Source: Cryptomeria japonica
Taxonomy: Eukaryota > Streptophyta > Pinopsida > Cupressales > Cupressaceae
Assembly: GCF_030272615.1 (NCBI RefSeq)
Contig: NC_081406.1
Coordinates: forward strand, 472,740,400-472,804,399
Reading direction: 5' to 3'
DNA: 64,000 bases
Shown here: piece after piece, positions 36,266-47,275 of the stretch
How the letters are laid out: each line of letters opens with the position of its first letter
Position numbering within the stretch: position 1 is the stretch's first letter
Notes under the pieces: generated by a model
The model's input: the letters and a program-made list of their open reading frames with translations, nothing else
The model's database searches: none
Told to the model about the DNA's origin: nothing
Translations under genes and position numbers: made by a program

Positions 36266-38661
36266 ATCCGTCCCCCCTAAGATTGCTTGCCCACAAGCAA
36301 TTTCCTTTATCAAATTTGCATTAGGCTCAAATATTATCACCAATACCTAGATTCCAAATTAATCTAGGCCCTTGGTATGTCTTGCCATGTGTATCCTCGA
36401 ATTGTAGAACAACTTATCATTATTCCCAATGAAGTAATGCACCAAACATACCAATGCCAGGATCCCAAATCATCACGCTGTTATATCCATCAATCAAGAA
36501 GCATCTCGAATAGCTATTAACAAACAACTCTGCAACTTCGGATGATCTCTCATGGATGTGCAAGATATCCATAATGGGTGCACTAAAAGACAGTAGCCCA
36601 TCCTAGGCTGCTGATGTAGACTAGAACAACACCCATAAATCTGAAAATCAGATCTATGATGATGTAAGGAGTGCCTCTAATCACTAATGATGATGACACC
36701 TCATTGTTATGCCAACTTCCAATAGTTAAGAGTTTGTCATGTCTCCATCCTTAACCCAAATATTAGATTAACAATTGTACATAGTTAGTGGCAGACCAGA
36801 TCTGACACCTGCCTTTGCAACATTTAATTACTAATACTTGCAAAAGAAGATAGGCAGCGATTGCATTATGAGGAGATGCATTGTCAAGGTGGTGATTAAG
36901 AATAACAAAGGGCACGATTTAATTAAGGCAAGTCAGCAATTTACCAAGTCTATCAAAGGTATGATTTATTACAAAGAAATTAGTTGGCAAAGAGGAGGTG
37001 CGATTTGTTAAGGATAATGGAGAGTAGCAACCATTCGTGTTCATATCCCTTTGAAGCATATTAAAGAAACAACAATACTCATTCCAAAACATCATCGAAG
37101 GGATGAAGGAGAGAAAAGGCAGTGATAAGAAATATCAATATGTAGGTTTCAGATCGATCATTCGTTGGCAAGCAATTATTTACAAACAACATATTGGTAT
37201 GCTGTATCTGCTCATTATGAAATAAAGGATTAATAATGCTGATTGACAAATATTAATTCTGGTAAGAATGATAAGAATTTTACATGTGATTATATAAATA
37301 ACATGACTATAAATATGCATGTGATTATATAAATAACATAAGCCTATAATATAAGATATATATATATAAATATATATCTGACTAATAATAATGAATTTAG
37401 TTTTATATCAGAAATGACAATAAATATGCATATGAATATGTATATGTATATGTATCCATATATATATATACATATATATGTATATGTATATGTATATATG
37501 CATAGACATATGTACATATACATATACATATAGATATGTCTATGCATACATATACACATGCATATACATATAATTAAATATCAAAACTTTATTTATTACA
37601 AAGCAATAATAATAATAATAATACCAATACTAATTCCAAAAGCCCTTAAATAATAAATAATAAACATGCAATGACTATAAAATCATTTACCAATATTACT
37701 TCAAATATTATTGTCAACCATTGTTTTATTATTACCAACTATATGTATATATATTTATTTTACTATTATTATAAACTATATAAGTCTATTAATTTAATTT
37801 AAGATTATTAAATTATATAAATTACTTAATTAATTAATAATTAAACCAATCAATACATACAACACTCCAATCGTACCAACAAAAGATAACTCAAGAGATC
37901 ACTCAACACCGAACAACAACTCGCACAAGACTAACAAGGGTAATCAACTTAAACCTAGAGTGTAGAATGGGTTTTCATGTCATCTTTGATCAACTTGCCA
38001 TTGGGATAAGACACGCTCAGACCTGTGAAGCCAGGTGGAGTCGATGTCTGGTACCTGCAAATCTGCATCCACAAAGCCACGATACAACATATACAATATA
38101 TAATAGAGGCAAGTGATAGAGAATCGCAATGGCACATTCCGCTCGCAATGAGTGATGTGACATCATCCCTATCACAAAGACAGTAGAAGACACTCACAAA
38201 CAATAAAATCAATTAAGTATAATTAGTATATTCATAATGCAATTGATAATTAGTATATTTAAGCCCAATCGTTACTTCTTTCCTAATCATCAACCCTAAT
38301 GGAGGATGGGGAATAACTATGTTAGTGTGCTAGAAAACCATTCTCCACAAGTAGGCCCAAGGGATTTAGGAACACTAGTCCATACCACCTCTTGGGGCTG
38401 ACCTACCTTGTGAGATATTAATACCGCCTTTCCCTAACAAATCCAACCAATCCTCATGAGGGGCAATAGAGAATGATTAAGGATTAAGTGTAATTCATTC
38501 TGCTGTAATGGATGATCCTTGTTGTGATCAAACTAAGTCTTCAGTTGATATTTGATATCAACTTGGTCTTGTTTAAAAAACCCTTGCGATTGTGTAAATG
38601 ATGCCCTACTACTTGCATCCTAAGGGAGCTCTGTCCGTAGTCATGAAATGTGTCTACAAAC
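36266..38661 (-). other. probable internal region of the Gypsy-like element, non-coding
   Basis: No gag or pol motif is visible upstream (minus sense) of the PPT. About 37365-37575 is a long, partly palindromic AT-rich microsatellite built of TATATG/CATATA units; 37740-37860 is very AT-rich. The ORF at 37955-38212 (minus) is unrecognised. The region may be a non-autonomous internal domain or unrelated intron sequence. Confidence 0.35.
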
Positions 38662-39508
38662 CATAGTTTAAAAACTCGTGCTCGCCTCGGACTCGCAAGT
38701 CCAGTGGTGCCACGATTCAACTCGCCACGGAATCGCGAGGCGAGTCCTGGCGAGTCTTTTTGAAAGACTCGCGTGAGTCTTCCGCTTGGACTCGCGAGTC
38801 TTTTGACTAGACTCGTGCAACCTAGAAAACACGTCAAAAAATTATCTAAATCTTTTTTTTTTCAAGTCAGTTTCATTCCCTTCATCAGAATATATACATG
38901 AAATATAACATTTAAGTAACTTTAAGTTATATTTCATGTATATATTGGCAGGATGTTTGAGAGTGGTTTCAGATCTCTAGGAATTATAATGCAAATTCTA
39001 GGTTTTAGAAGATCTTTTAAATTTTTTCAGACTTAGTCAAATTTCAGTAATCAGTAGGCTCCTATTAGCATTCTCTCGCCATCTCTATCTCACTCACTTT
39101 ATCTGCCCCGAATTTTAGACCTATCTATCTCCTCATCACTCTTCCTCTATCCCCTCTCTCTACCACTATCTATCTCAGTCTCTCCTCTCTTCCCCAAGAT
39201 CTAGACCTATCATTATATATAATTTTGTAAACATTTATAAACTTATGCTTCTATTATACATTTTAAAGTTTGAAACTATGAGTATGAATGATGAAATTTC
39301 AAATATTGAGTGTTTGGAGATCATATGACATGTGTAATGTTTCAATTATGGCTCTTATGTTCTCTAAATGCATTAATTTCTTTATGTTTTTTTGTAAAAC
39401 TACGGTTTTTTTTTTTGCCGAGTCTTTTGCGAGTCTTTCACAAGTCCGAGTCCAAGTCCAATTTTTTGGTTTGTTGAGTCCGTGGCGAGTCGGAGTTTTA
39501 AAACTTTG
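38662..39508. mobile_element. non-autonomous hAT-like transposon, 847 bp, with GACTCG-rich ends
   Basis: The left end reads CATAGTTTAAAAACTCG; the right end, reverse complemented, reads CAAAGTTTTAAAACTCC, giving TIRs beginning with CA. Flanks are CTACAAAC (38654-38661) and CTGCAAAT (39509-39516), an 8-bp duplication with two transitions. Both subterminal regions (about 38670-38820 and 39415-39495) are crowded with GACTCG/CGAGTC in both orientations, typical of transposase-binding arrays. The interior holds a 20-bp-arm hairpin (38889-38909 with 38926-38946). It encodes no transposase. Confidence 0.65.
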
Positions 39509-39516
39509 CTGCAAAT

Positions 39517-40620
39517 TTAAGATTTTCTGACTGCTAACCTGCAAAAAACTCCCATGATTTTGTGGACGTTTCCTTACATTCTCAGCCATTTTAGGGACAT
39601 TTAACATTTTAAGGAAAAATTGAGGACAGCTGGTAGGTGTTCCCCACTGTCCTGTCATCTCAAAAATGCGAAGTGGGACAAGGACGTGTTCCTGTGTTCC
39701 ACAGGATTTATGTAGTAAAATAAACTAGAGTACAATCTCTCAAGGCAATAGGTGATTGAGTTGCATGTTGATAGTTACAAAAGCTACCATATTTTTATGG
39801 CTTATTTTGACCATGAAATTTCAAATAGCTTAATGAGATTTAAATTGTTAACCAGCAGTTCAAAATACCCATGTATTCAACTGTAGATTAGAGATTTAAA
39901 ATTGGCAGAATATATGCTTCAATTTCATGGTACAGCCTTCCATCATCAGCAACTCTGAAGGAATTGGATAAAATGTTTGAATCTTTCTACACTCCAAGTC
40001 TGGTAGACATGAATTCTGTCATATATTGTTTGAGGATTTTATTTCTTGCTGACTTGTGAGGGACAAAATTTTCAACACCATTGAATGTGGAATATGAGTG
40101 AGAAGTGATTTCCACACATTTTGATCAAGATTCACTAGATCCCTATAGAATACATCTGCATAAGTACCTCTGACTTGAATTCAGTTCTGAGGATACTTGA
40201 AAGCATATCCCTCAAACTTATCAGAAAACACTTTGTAAGCAGAAGCAGTGTACATTAAATAGGGGCAATGTGTGGCAAAATGGGATGAAACAGTAAGGAA
40301 TAAAGCACAGGATAAAAAGGTTTCTGTGAGAAAATGCATTGTAGTTGATATGAATGACTGACACAAAATTAGCAAAGCTGAAAACTCTGCCTGAAAACCC
40401 TAAAATGTCTGAGAGAAAGCTCATAGAAAAAATTTCAGAGCAGAATGAGGATAAAATCGTGTTGCAGAGGCATATATAGCGAAAAAATGAAAGAGTTGCT
40501 GATAAATAGGCAATTGTTTTGGTCAAAAATGCATTTATCAATGTTTTGAAAATCTTATGGTATTTTCGGGAATTTTTTGATAGACATGGTGAGAAATGAT
40601 ATCTTGCAATTTCTTGCATT
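39517..40620. other. LCYE intron 1, nothing recognised
   Basis: No element ends, domains or strong repeats seen. ORFs at 40181-40619 (minus) are low-complexity hydrophobic frames without family motifs. Confidence 0.4.
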
Positions 40621-40842
40621 TTCCTGATAAATGCTTCTAAACTATAAATACTGTAGAGAAAAATCTGATCTAACTATACCCTTGGTATGCCACATCCAAT
40701 TTAAATGAATAGAGAGAATTCTTGCAATATTTTCCTGATAAATGCTTCTAAACTATAAATACTGTAGAGAAAAATCTGATCTAACTATACCCTTGGTATG
40801 CCACATCCAATTTAAATGAATAGAGAGAATAAAAATATTTGA
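40621..40842 (+). repeat. perfect 111-bp tandem duplication
   Basis: The segment beginning TTCCTGATAAATGCTTC (40621) recurs 111 bases later (40732) with no difference over the whole unit, so the duplication is recent. It lies ~680 bases upstream of LCYE exon 2. Confidence 0.85.
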
Positions 40843-41518
40843 ATCTCTTAGAAGGCACTAAAATAATCACGAATCATTTCTTGCCTTCTTTAGAGCTTAT
40901 TAGGTTCCGGATAACTGATTATATGTTTTGGCATTAACTATAATCACTTGTTTACATATGGTATCAAACTAAGATGGTGGAGGGGTTTACAATGAAACAA
41001 AAGCGGTGAAAGTGAAAGATGTTCTATTTCAATATTTTATAAAAATAATTAACTTGATTTCTGAAGTATTGGCTGTGGATTACATTATTTAAGCTTTCAT
41101 GTTTTCTTCAGCCCTGCCATTATTGATTCTAACACCGAAAAATTGTGTAGTTTCCAATACGGTTCTAATCAAAAGCCTTTTCTTTGAAATGTATGGTTTT
41201 TGTACAGAACGCTTGATGATTGATTCATATGAAATTAATTAATGGTTTCCTAAAGCCATACAATATTCAACTCTAGGTACTATTTATTTTACTTTCTTGT
41301 TAACTTGTATATTTTAAATCATGCATAGTGATTTTAGATGTTGCTTTTCCTGCATAGTCTTTTCTCCAGTAGGGATCCAAATAGTTCTTTCTTTGCCATG
41401 TCTATGCTAAACTAAACTTTCCTTTGATTGAGTTCTTTTATAAATCATTTCATCTCCAATTTGTATATTCATTTTATATAGTGACATGAAAATCTATGAT
41501 GATCTGTGTGTTTTATAG

Positions 41519-41690
41519 TTGCAACTTCTTCAACTTGGAGATGAAAATTTGGATTTGGTAGTCATGGGGTGTGGTCCAGCAGGGATGTCACTAGCTGCAG
41601 AATCAGCTAAGCAAGGTCTGAATGTGGGCCTTATTGGGCCTGATATGCCATTTACAAATAACTATGGTGTGTGGGAAGATGAATTTGAAG
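41519..41690 (+). CDS. LCYE: lycopene epsilon-cyclase, exon 2 (FAD/NAD(P)-binding motif)
   Basis: 172 bases; acceptor TTTTATAG|TTG and donor GAAG|GTATGT. The frame continues from exon 1 and encodes the dinucleotide-binding motif: DLVVMGCGPAGMSLAAESAK, with GxGxxG as GCGPAG, then GLNVGLIGPDMPFTNNYG and VWEDEFE. These are hallmark residues of plant lycopene cyclases (Rossmann-type fold). The exon leaves one base (G) of a split codon that exon 3 completes as GCT (Ala). The ORF running past 41690 to a stop at 41770 is intron read-through. Confidence 0.95.
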
Positions 41691-41770
41691 GTATGTATTG
41701 CTTGAATTCATTCAATTTAGTCCTGGATTACAATGCAAAATCTGGCCTGAAATCATATTTGGTACATTAA

Positions 41771-44499
41771 TGTAAAGAAGGAAAAAAGAAGAAAAGTTTG
41801 AAGAAGATTTATGATTTACAACCCTAATGTTCCTGTTAATTCATCCTTGGATAGCATCTCAAATCATTTAAGTGCTAGTTATTTGGCTAATTCTAAATTA
41901 AAAAAACTTGGAATGGGCAGAAGCTACTGTATTTCACATCTAGAAGCGAACTAATCAATATAATTTCTCTTTCTTATTTTCCCTATCCTTGCCACTATAA
42001 ATAGATTTATGTTCTTGGAAGACAATTTATTCAATAATTAATTATTATTACTAAAAAAATTGATATTTGTCAAGGATATTTGTGAATAAGCCCATTTTCT
42101 TTCAAATAGATGCAAAACCTTAGGGAGCATGTTTCATAAAAGTTACTACCAACTTGGCTACTTCCTCCACCATCTCCCCCTCCCTTCACCACACATGTAT
42201 TTGTATGTGCCTCTCCCTCCCTTTCTTTCTCTCTATGTAGTTAAATATATAGATCTGTAAGTAGCTATGTAGGTAGGTGGATAGATGCATAAACCAAGCA
42301 AGTATCCCATTTGTTAGAGATTTCTGTGCCATTGCACCTTTTCTTTTCTTTTTGATAAAAAGTATATAATTTTAATAAAATGGTTACAAGCTTACAAAAA
42401 TCCCTTGCACTCCTAGCTTATAGAGGAAGATGTAGTCTTCTAGAAGAGAGTGCCATACTTACATAGCAAACAGCAATCTTCAGAAAACTAAAGTTTAACT
42501 AGGTGATTTTAAGAGTAGTTTTGAATAGCTAAGAGACTATCAAGGTCATGCAAGGTTCCTTATGATGGGGCATTGTTGCTTGCTAGCGTGATTCTGAGGG
42601 GCAATATGGCTATCCAGCCAATGTTACCATAACTCACACAATTAGCTTTAAAATTCCAATCCTCCATTTCCGAAGCATCAGCATTAGCATTGAAGTTGTT
42701 GGCCGAGTGGGACCATTTGGTGGAAAATCTTCGCTAAAGTGGATTAAGCAGAGTAGGTTGTCATGTCCCTGCATATAAATACACAAAACCCCAATTCTGA
42801 GTCTGCCCTGGCTGACCCTTTTTACCCTTGGCGCCTAAAGCTTAGGGCAAATAATTTAATTTAATATCTAATTCATGGCCAACTATTATTAAGGATAAAA
42901 TAGTATTAGTCAAGAGGGCCAACTCGATAATAATAATTATTAACCAATTTTTATGAGGGCTGACTTAATAATAATAATCATTAACCAATTGTTATGAGTG
43001 GCCGACTCATATGATGGCTGACCCTTCAAATAGTCCCATCTCTTGGATAAGATGTGCCTTCTTGGAGGAGTTGCACCATTTGAATGGTATTAACGAATAG
43101 ACAAGCCAGAGGGGAACGGATCCAAAACAAAGGATATAAAATTAAAAACTACAGAAGACATAAACACTTTCTGAGCAGATTTAAAGATAGAACCTGCAGA
43201 TCAAATTGTCAGCAGATGCACTCATCATCATCATCATTGACCAAGAGAATAGATCTGATATAAAGAATCAGACCTTCAGATATACAGCTATTGTACATTA
43301 TATTGATAATTTGGTATGAGGACTAAATGTCTATAAAATCGAATAGGAGAGGAGAATAGAGAATACTGCACATCTAACAAATAATCAGATCAGACTATAG
43401 TTTATAATATTTCAATTCACTGTGCACTGCAACAGTCTGTCACAAAGGTGTCATGAAGGAATCCAAAAACACATCTGCAGAAACATCAAGTATCGATACC
43501 AGCAGATCAGCACATGAGCAAAACATCAATCACAAAAGGAGATGGAATCCTCCAGCACATACAGACTGAAACAATAGCATCAAACATCAGATCAGTCAAG
43601 GTTACAACCAGTCGATCAAGAAATAGCATTTGAGAGATTTCAGTATAATCCTTACAATCCAATATTCTTGGTATAAATAATAGTCACATATATTTGTCAA
43701 TCCATTATATATATATGTTTATATGTTGATGATTCTTAGTAAGATTAATTGAAATATCCCCTGTCCAAATGATGACTGAAAACAAGGAATATTTGCTGCT
43801 AGGACTGCGTGTTATGCTGTTCTGAAACTGTGTATTATGCAACTTTGGTTTTGCGTGTTATGCTAATAATGTTTTCAGATTTGCAGTGAAGACTAACACA
43901 CATAAATATCTCTAAACAAACAACTTATAGATGATCCTAAATGATCCTCAAAGCTGATATTGGTCAAAACAACTGACTCCTATGATTATATTCCAAACTG
44001 AACATCAAAACAAGTGATAACAGAAAATGGACATTTTATCAAACACTTGTCTTATGTCCTCAGAAAGATAATGCATTGAGATGCAAACCCAAACTCCTCC
44101 TTTTATTTCATATGACTGATAAACAAACATTACATTGACAGCCTTAAGAACATGATAGAGGCAGCTAAAGTAGAATTATATGGACTGTCAGTAAGGTACA
44201 AATTTCAGACTTCTGAGGACTGTAACTACACTCAAGCTTACACACTGGAAATTACAAGGATAGCTTATTGGTAAGGAACCTGGTAATGTCGCCTTGAAGA
44301 AGAAAGCAATATCCACAATCCAAGACCCTTTAGTGTGCCAAATTGAACCTCCCCTAAAGCTGTCCCTGCTGCTGTAACGAGTGGACTGAGATCACAAAAT
44401 ATGATGGCCGAAATCACCTCAAGATTCCACTAAAATGATCGCCTTGAGTGCTGGGATGGATCGTCCTTTTCAATGGGCAGTTTTGAAGACCAATGCACA
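41771..44499. other. intron DNA with a short tandem repeat, no gene
   Basis: Two ~41-bp units (AATAATAATxATTAACCAAT... with GGGCTGACTT / GGCCGACTC) lie in tandem at about 42927-43010. A run resembling a LINE or SINE tail (TTTTTGATAAAAAG with an A/T-rich continuation) is at about 42350. No coding sequence seen. Confidence 0.4.
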
Positions 44500-45285
44500 A
44501 GCTAAGAACCAAAGTCTATGCACAATGGCATTATGGTTTGATTCTGAATTTAATTGATAAATAGCCGATCCCTCATCAATTCCCCTTCCAATTGTCATAA
44601 AAAGAGCCGCCCAAGTCTCTTGTTAAAATTGCTAACCTACAAATGGACCTTCAACACTTCAATGATGCACAATGAGCAAAATCTGGGGTTAGGGGTATGG
44701 AGATCGATATACTTCAGACCTGGTTATGATCAGCCACAAGCAATATTCCTCCAATAATTCCCTCCAAAATGAAATCGGCTTCCTCTCCTTGAGCAATTCG
44801 ATTAGCTATGAGTGTCTAATCGGCCAATCTGAAAATCTTCAATGTATGGCACCCAGCAAAACCACGATATGCACAAATAGGAAGACTGAAAATGTCTCCC
44901 TCTCTATTGCAACCCCTCGAAAGGTCTTTCACTTCCTTAGTTATGCCAATCGCCGGGAGTTTCCGTTCCCTAATGATTCTCTATAGACAACCTTCCGGCT
45001 CCACAAGTCAACTTACAAGAAGAGATACTCAACAATTGATGCTCAACAATGAGTTACCTTCCTCCATTTATTTCTTTTTCATCCAATCATATAATTTCTT
45101 CTAGAAGATCTCCTCATAAGGGTAGGTACACTTTGTTATTATTTATTACACATTAAATTAATTGGACTTTATAAAATAATATTATATTAAAATCAAAGTG
45201 CACATGCCTCGTAATACGTGTAATCTTATTATTTCACCTTTAAACCCATGAAACATGAAGTGTGAAGCCATAAGCTACTGCAATT

Positions 45286-45420
45286 TGTTGAGACATAGAC
45301 CAGCTAGGACTCGAACCTAGGACCTTCCATACGCTGCTGGAGTGCTCTACCATTGAGCTATTGGCCCCTCTTGGACTAGTCCATCGTTGGTCCGGGTGTG
45401 GCTTATTTCCAACACCAACA
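45286..45420 (-). repeat. TRIM 3' LTR (135 bp)
   Basis: Identical in length to the partner at 45484-45618, differing at five sites (four transitions and one A/C change). It contains the tRNA-like segment at 45297-45367. Confidence 0.9.
45297..45367 (-). promoter_or_regulatory. tRNA-like pol III promoter in the TRIM 3' LTR
   Basis: A-box-like TAGCTCAATGG and a perfect B box GGTTCGAGTCC in tRNA spacing. It folds like the 5' copy, with minor mismatches. Confidence 0.7.
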
Positions 45421-45471
45421 CCCCCCTTAAGCCACACCTCTCGTGTGCTTGGGGCTCCTGGCTTGGACCTG

Positions 45472-45483
45472 GCTCTGATACCA
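45472..45483 (-). other. TRIM primer-binding site
   Basis: TGGTATCAGAGC on the minus strand, abutting the LTR end CTCAACA with no spacer. Confidence 0.9.
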
Positions 45484-45618
45484 TGTTGAGACATAGACCA
45501 GCTAGGACTCGAACCTAGGACCTTCCATACGCTGTTGGAGTGCTCTACCACTGAGCTACTGGCCCCTCTTGGACCAGTCCATCGTTGGTCCGGGTGTGGC
45601 TTATTTCCAAAACCAACA
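45484..45618 (-). repeat. TRIM 5' LTR (135 bp)
   Basis: Starts TGTTGGTTTTGGAAAT and ends TATGTCTCAACA on the minus strand. Flanked outside by the target duplication CAATT. Confidence 0.9.
45495..45565 (-). promoter_or_regulatory. tRNA-like cloverleaf and pol III promoter in the TRIM 5' LTR
   Basis: 71 nt on the minus strand. A 7-bp acceptor stem (GGGCCAG with CTGGTCT, two G-U pairs), perfect D arm (GCTC-AGTGGTA-GAGC), an anticodon arm with one mismatch and an 8-nt loop, and a perfect T arm (CTAGG-TTCGAGT-CCTAG). A box TAGCTCAGTGG and B box GGTTCGAGTCC match consensus. No CCA is encoded and the expected U33 is absent, so it is a tRNA-derived regulatory module, not a working tRNA gene. Whether pol III transcribes the element is inference. 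Confidence 0.75.
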
Positions 45619-45692
45619 CAATTCGACCCCCTAATCGATCCTCTTGGCCTACAAGGGTTGGATGATAGGCCAATCCTGTGAAAAACTAAGGA

Positions 45693-47275
45693 CTAATGAG
45701 AAGGGGACATTACAGTCCGCCCTTCCTGAAATTGCTTGTCCTCAAGCAATGTCAATGCTGGATGCTGTAGAATGTCCTTTTTCTCCCAAGTTGTATCCTC
45801 AACTGGCAAATCCTTCCACTTCACCAAATATTCATCGATGACTCTATTCCTCAATCTGTGCTCCCTAGAGTCAATGATAGCCTTAGGTACTAGTATCAAT
45901 TTCCCCTCTTCATCAAGAGGAGGTAGCACTGTGGAAGGTACAACATGGTGTCATATTGCCTTCTTGAGGCGTGACACATGGAAGACATTATGAACTCTTG
46001 CATCTGTTGGTAGCTCAAGCTCATAGGCCACCTCTCCAACTCTCTTGACAGTCTTGAATGGTCCATAGTAGCATGACTTAAGATTTTCCGCACCACTCTT
46101 CTTGAGTGTAGACTGCTTGTATGGCTGCAACATCAAGTACACCATATCTCCTACATGAAATGACCGCTCAACTCGCTTTTGGTCTGCGTACTGTTTCTGC
46201 TGATTCTATGCCTTCTGAGTGTTCTCCTTCAATGATCTCACAATGTCCTGACTTTCCTGAAGAAGATCCTTAGCACTGGGCACTCGTCTGCCACTCAACA
46301 AAAGATCCAAGAAGTTGGGCGCATCATACCCATACAAGGCCATGAATGGCGTCATATGGATGGACATGTGGTAAGTAGTTTTGTAGCAATACGCACATAG
46401 GTACAACCACTTAACCCATGCTCGCTGTTGTCCAGCTATGTAGTTCCAGAGGTAACCTTCCACCCATTTGTTCATGTTTTCAGTCTGACCATCAGTCTGC
46501 AGGTGGTAGCTAGTACTGGGAGTAAGCTCGGTACCACTGAGTCTGAATAACTCCTGCAAAAAATGACTCATAAATCTGCTATCCCTGTCACTAACTATGG
46601 TCTGAGGCAACCCATGGAGTCTAAAAACCTCTTGAAAAAATAAATTTGCCACCTGAGCTACTGAATAGGTAGCTGAGATTGGAAAGAAGTGAGAAAACTT
46701 CATGAGCCGATCTACTACCACATAGATGCAATCACTGTTGTGGGCTCTAGGCAATCCCGTAATGAAATCCATCGATAGGCATTCCCACTTCCTATCAGGA
46801 ATGGGGAGTGGCTGAAGAAGACCTGCTGGATAAGTATGTTCCTGCTTGTTCTGTTGACAAATAGGACACTCCCTCACATACTGAAGAACATCGGACTTGA
46901 GTCCTTTCCAAGTGAACCGTTCTCTAACTTGTCTATATGTCTTATACTAACCTAGATGTCCGGCCATGGGAGAACCATGCAAGGCTCTCAAAATCCTGCC
47001 CTTCATCTCGGATCCTATTACAAGAAAAATTCTCCCTTTGTAAATGATAAGATCATTCACAATGGAGTATCTATCATCCTGCACTGTACCATCCATAATG
47101 CTAGAGGCCCACGAGTCCTTAGCATATTCTGTAGAAATCAAACGCCTCCAATCCTCAGTGATCTCAATCATGGCATCCAAATGTGGCCTGCGTGATAATG
47201 CATCAGCAACAACATTATTCTTTCCTTTGACATAAGTGATGTCAAAGTCATATGCCTACAGCTTGCTAACCTAGT
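45693..47275 (-). pseudogene. 5'-truncated Gypsy chromovirus pol: RNase H end, integrase, chromodomain
   Basis: In minus order: the RNase H end YVKGKNNVVADALSRRP (about 47240-47180); an N-terminal region with HGSPMAGHLG and, after a TAG stop near 46948, CPICQQNK, the HHCC zinc site; integrase core with D in MDFITGLP, D in SDRDSRFM and E in TDGQTEN (46877-46206); a C-terminal domain ending FHVSRLKKAI; and a chromodomain (RVIDEYLVKWKDLPVEDTTW). The last codons QFQEGRTVMSPSH run into the LTR. Several stops break it. RT, protease and gag are missing: the copy starts abruptly near 47275. Confidence 0.85.

Larger units (their letters stand above)
32138..41518 (+). other. LCYE: LCYE intron 1 (9,381 bp)
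   Basis: Bounded by AAG|GTACCT and TTTTATAG|TTG. It contains a non-LTR remnant near 32413-32720, a 28-bp tandem repeat near 33774-33829, two hAT-like elements, a probable Gypsy LTR and a 111-bp perfect tandem duplication. Its length far exceeds usual angiosperm introns of this gene. Boundaries follow from the uninterrupted protein across the junction. Confidence 0.85.
45286..45618 (-). mobile_element. complete 333-bp TRIM retroelement with tRNA-like LTRs
   Basis: Two 135-bp direct repeats (45286-45420, 45484-45618; five differences) bracket 63 bases. Minus orientation: each LTR reads TGTTGG...CTCAACA; a perfect initiator-Met PBS (TGGTATCAGAGC) directly follows the 5' LTR; a PPT (TTAAGGGGGG) directly precedes the 3' LTR. 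Perfect 5-bp target duplication CAATT at 45281-45285 and 45619-45623. No coding capacity: a terminal-repeat retrotransposon in miniature, mobilised in trans. Unusually, each LTR contains a near-complete tRNA-like sequence with pol III A and B boxes. Confidence 0.9.
44500..45714 (-). repeat. Gypsy 3' LTR (lower end not fixed), interrupted by a TRIM
   Basis: The minus-strand pol ORF ends at 45693. The PPT-like GAAGGGCGGAC and the LTR start TGTAATGTCCCCTTCTC (45714 downward) come immediately around it. The LTR runs to lower coordinates and is split by the 333-bp TRIM at 45286-45618. The other LTR end could not be identified; 44500 is a working limit. Confidence 0.4.

Noticed and set aside
37344-37575. 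Possible structured or CRISPR-like array
   Set aside because: Simple AT-rich microsatellite; no spacer-repeat structure and a plant nuclear context.
41691-41770. Extension of LCYE exon 2 to the stop at 41770
   Set aside because: The GTATGT donor at 41691 and continuity with exon 3 show this is intron read-through.
45240-45551. 103-codon minus ORF with internally repeated peptide
   Set aside because: The repetition (SSMVEHS...SWSMSQ) is the translation of the two TRIM LTRs, not a protein.
45495-45565. A genuine tRNA gene
   Set aside because: It lies inside an LTR duplicated 198 bases away; it has an 8-nt anticodon loop, no U33 and a stem mismatch. Better read as a tRNA-derived promoter module.
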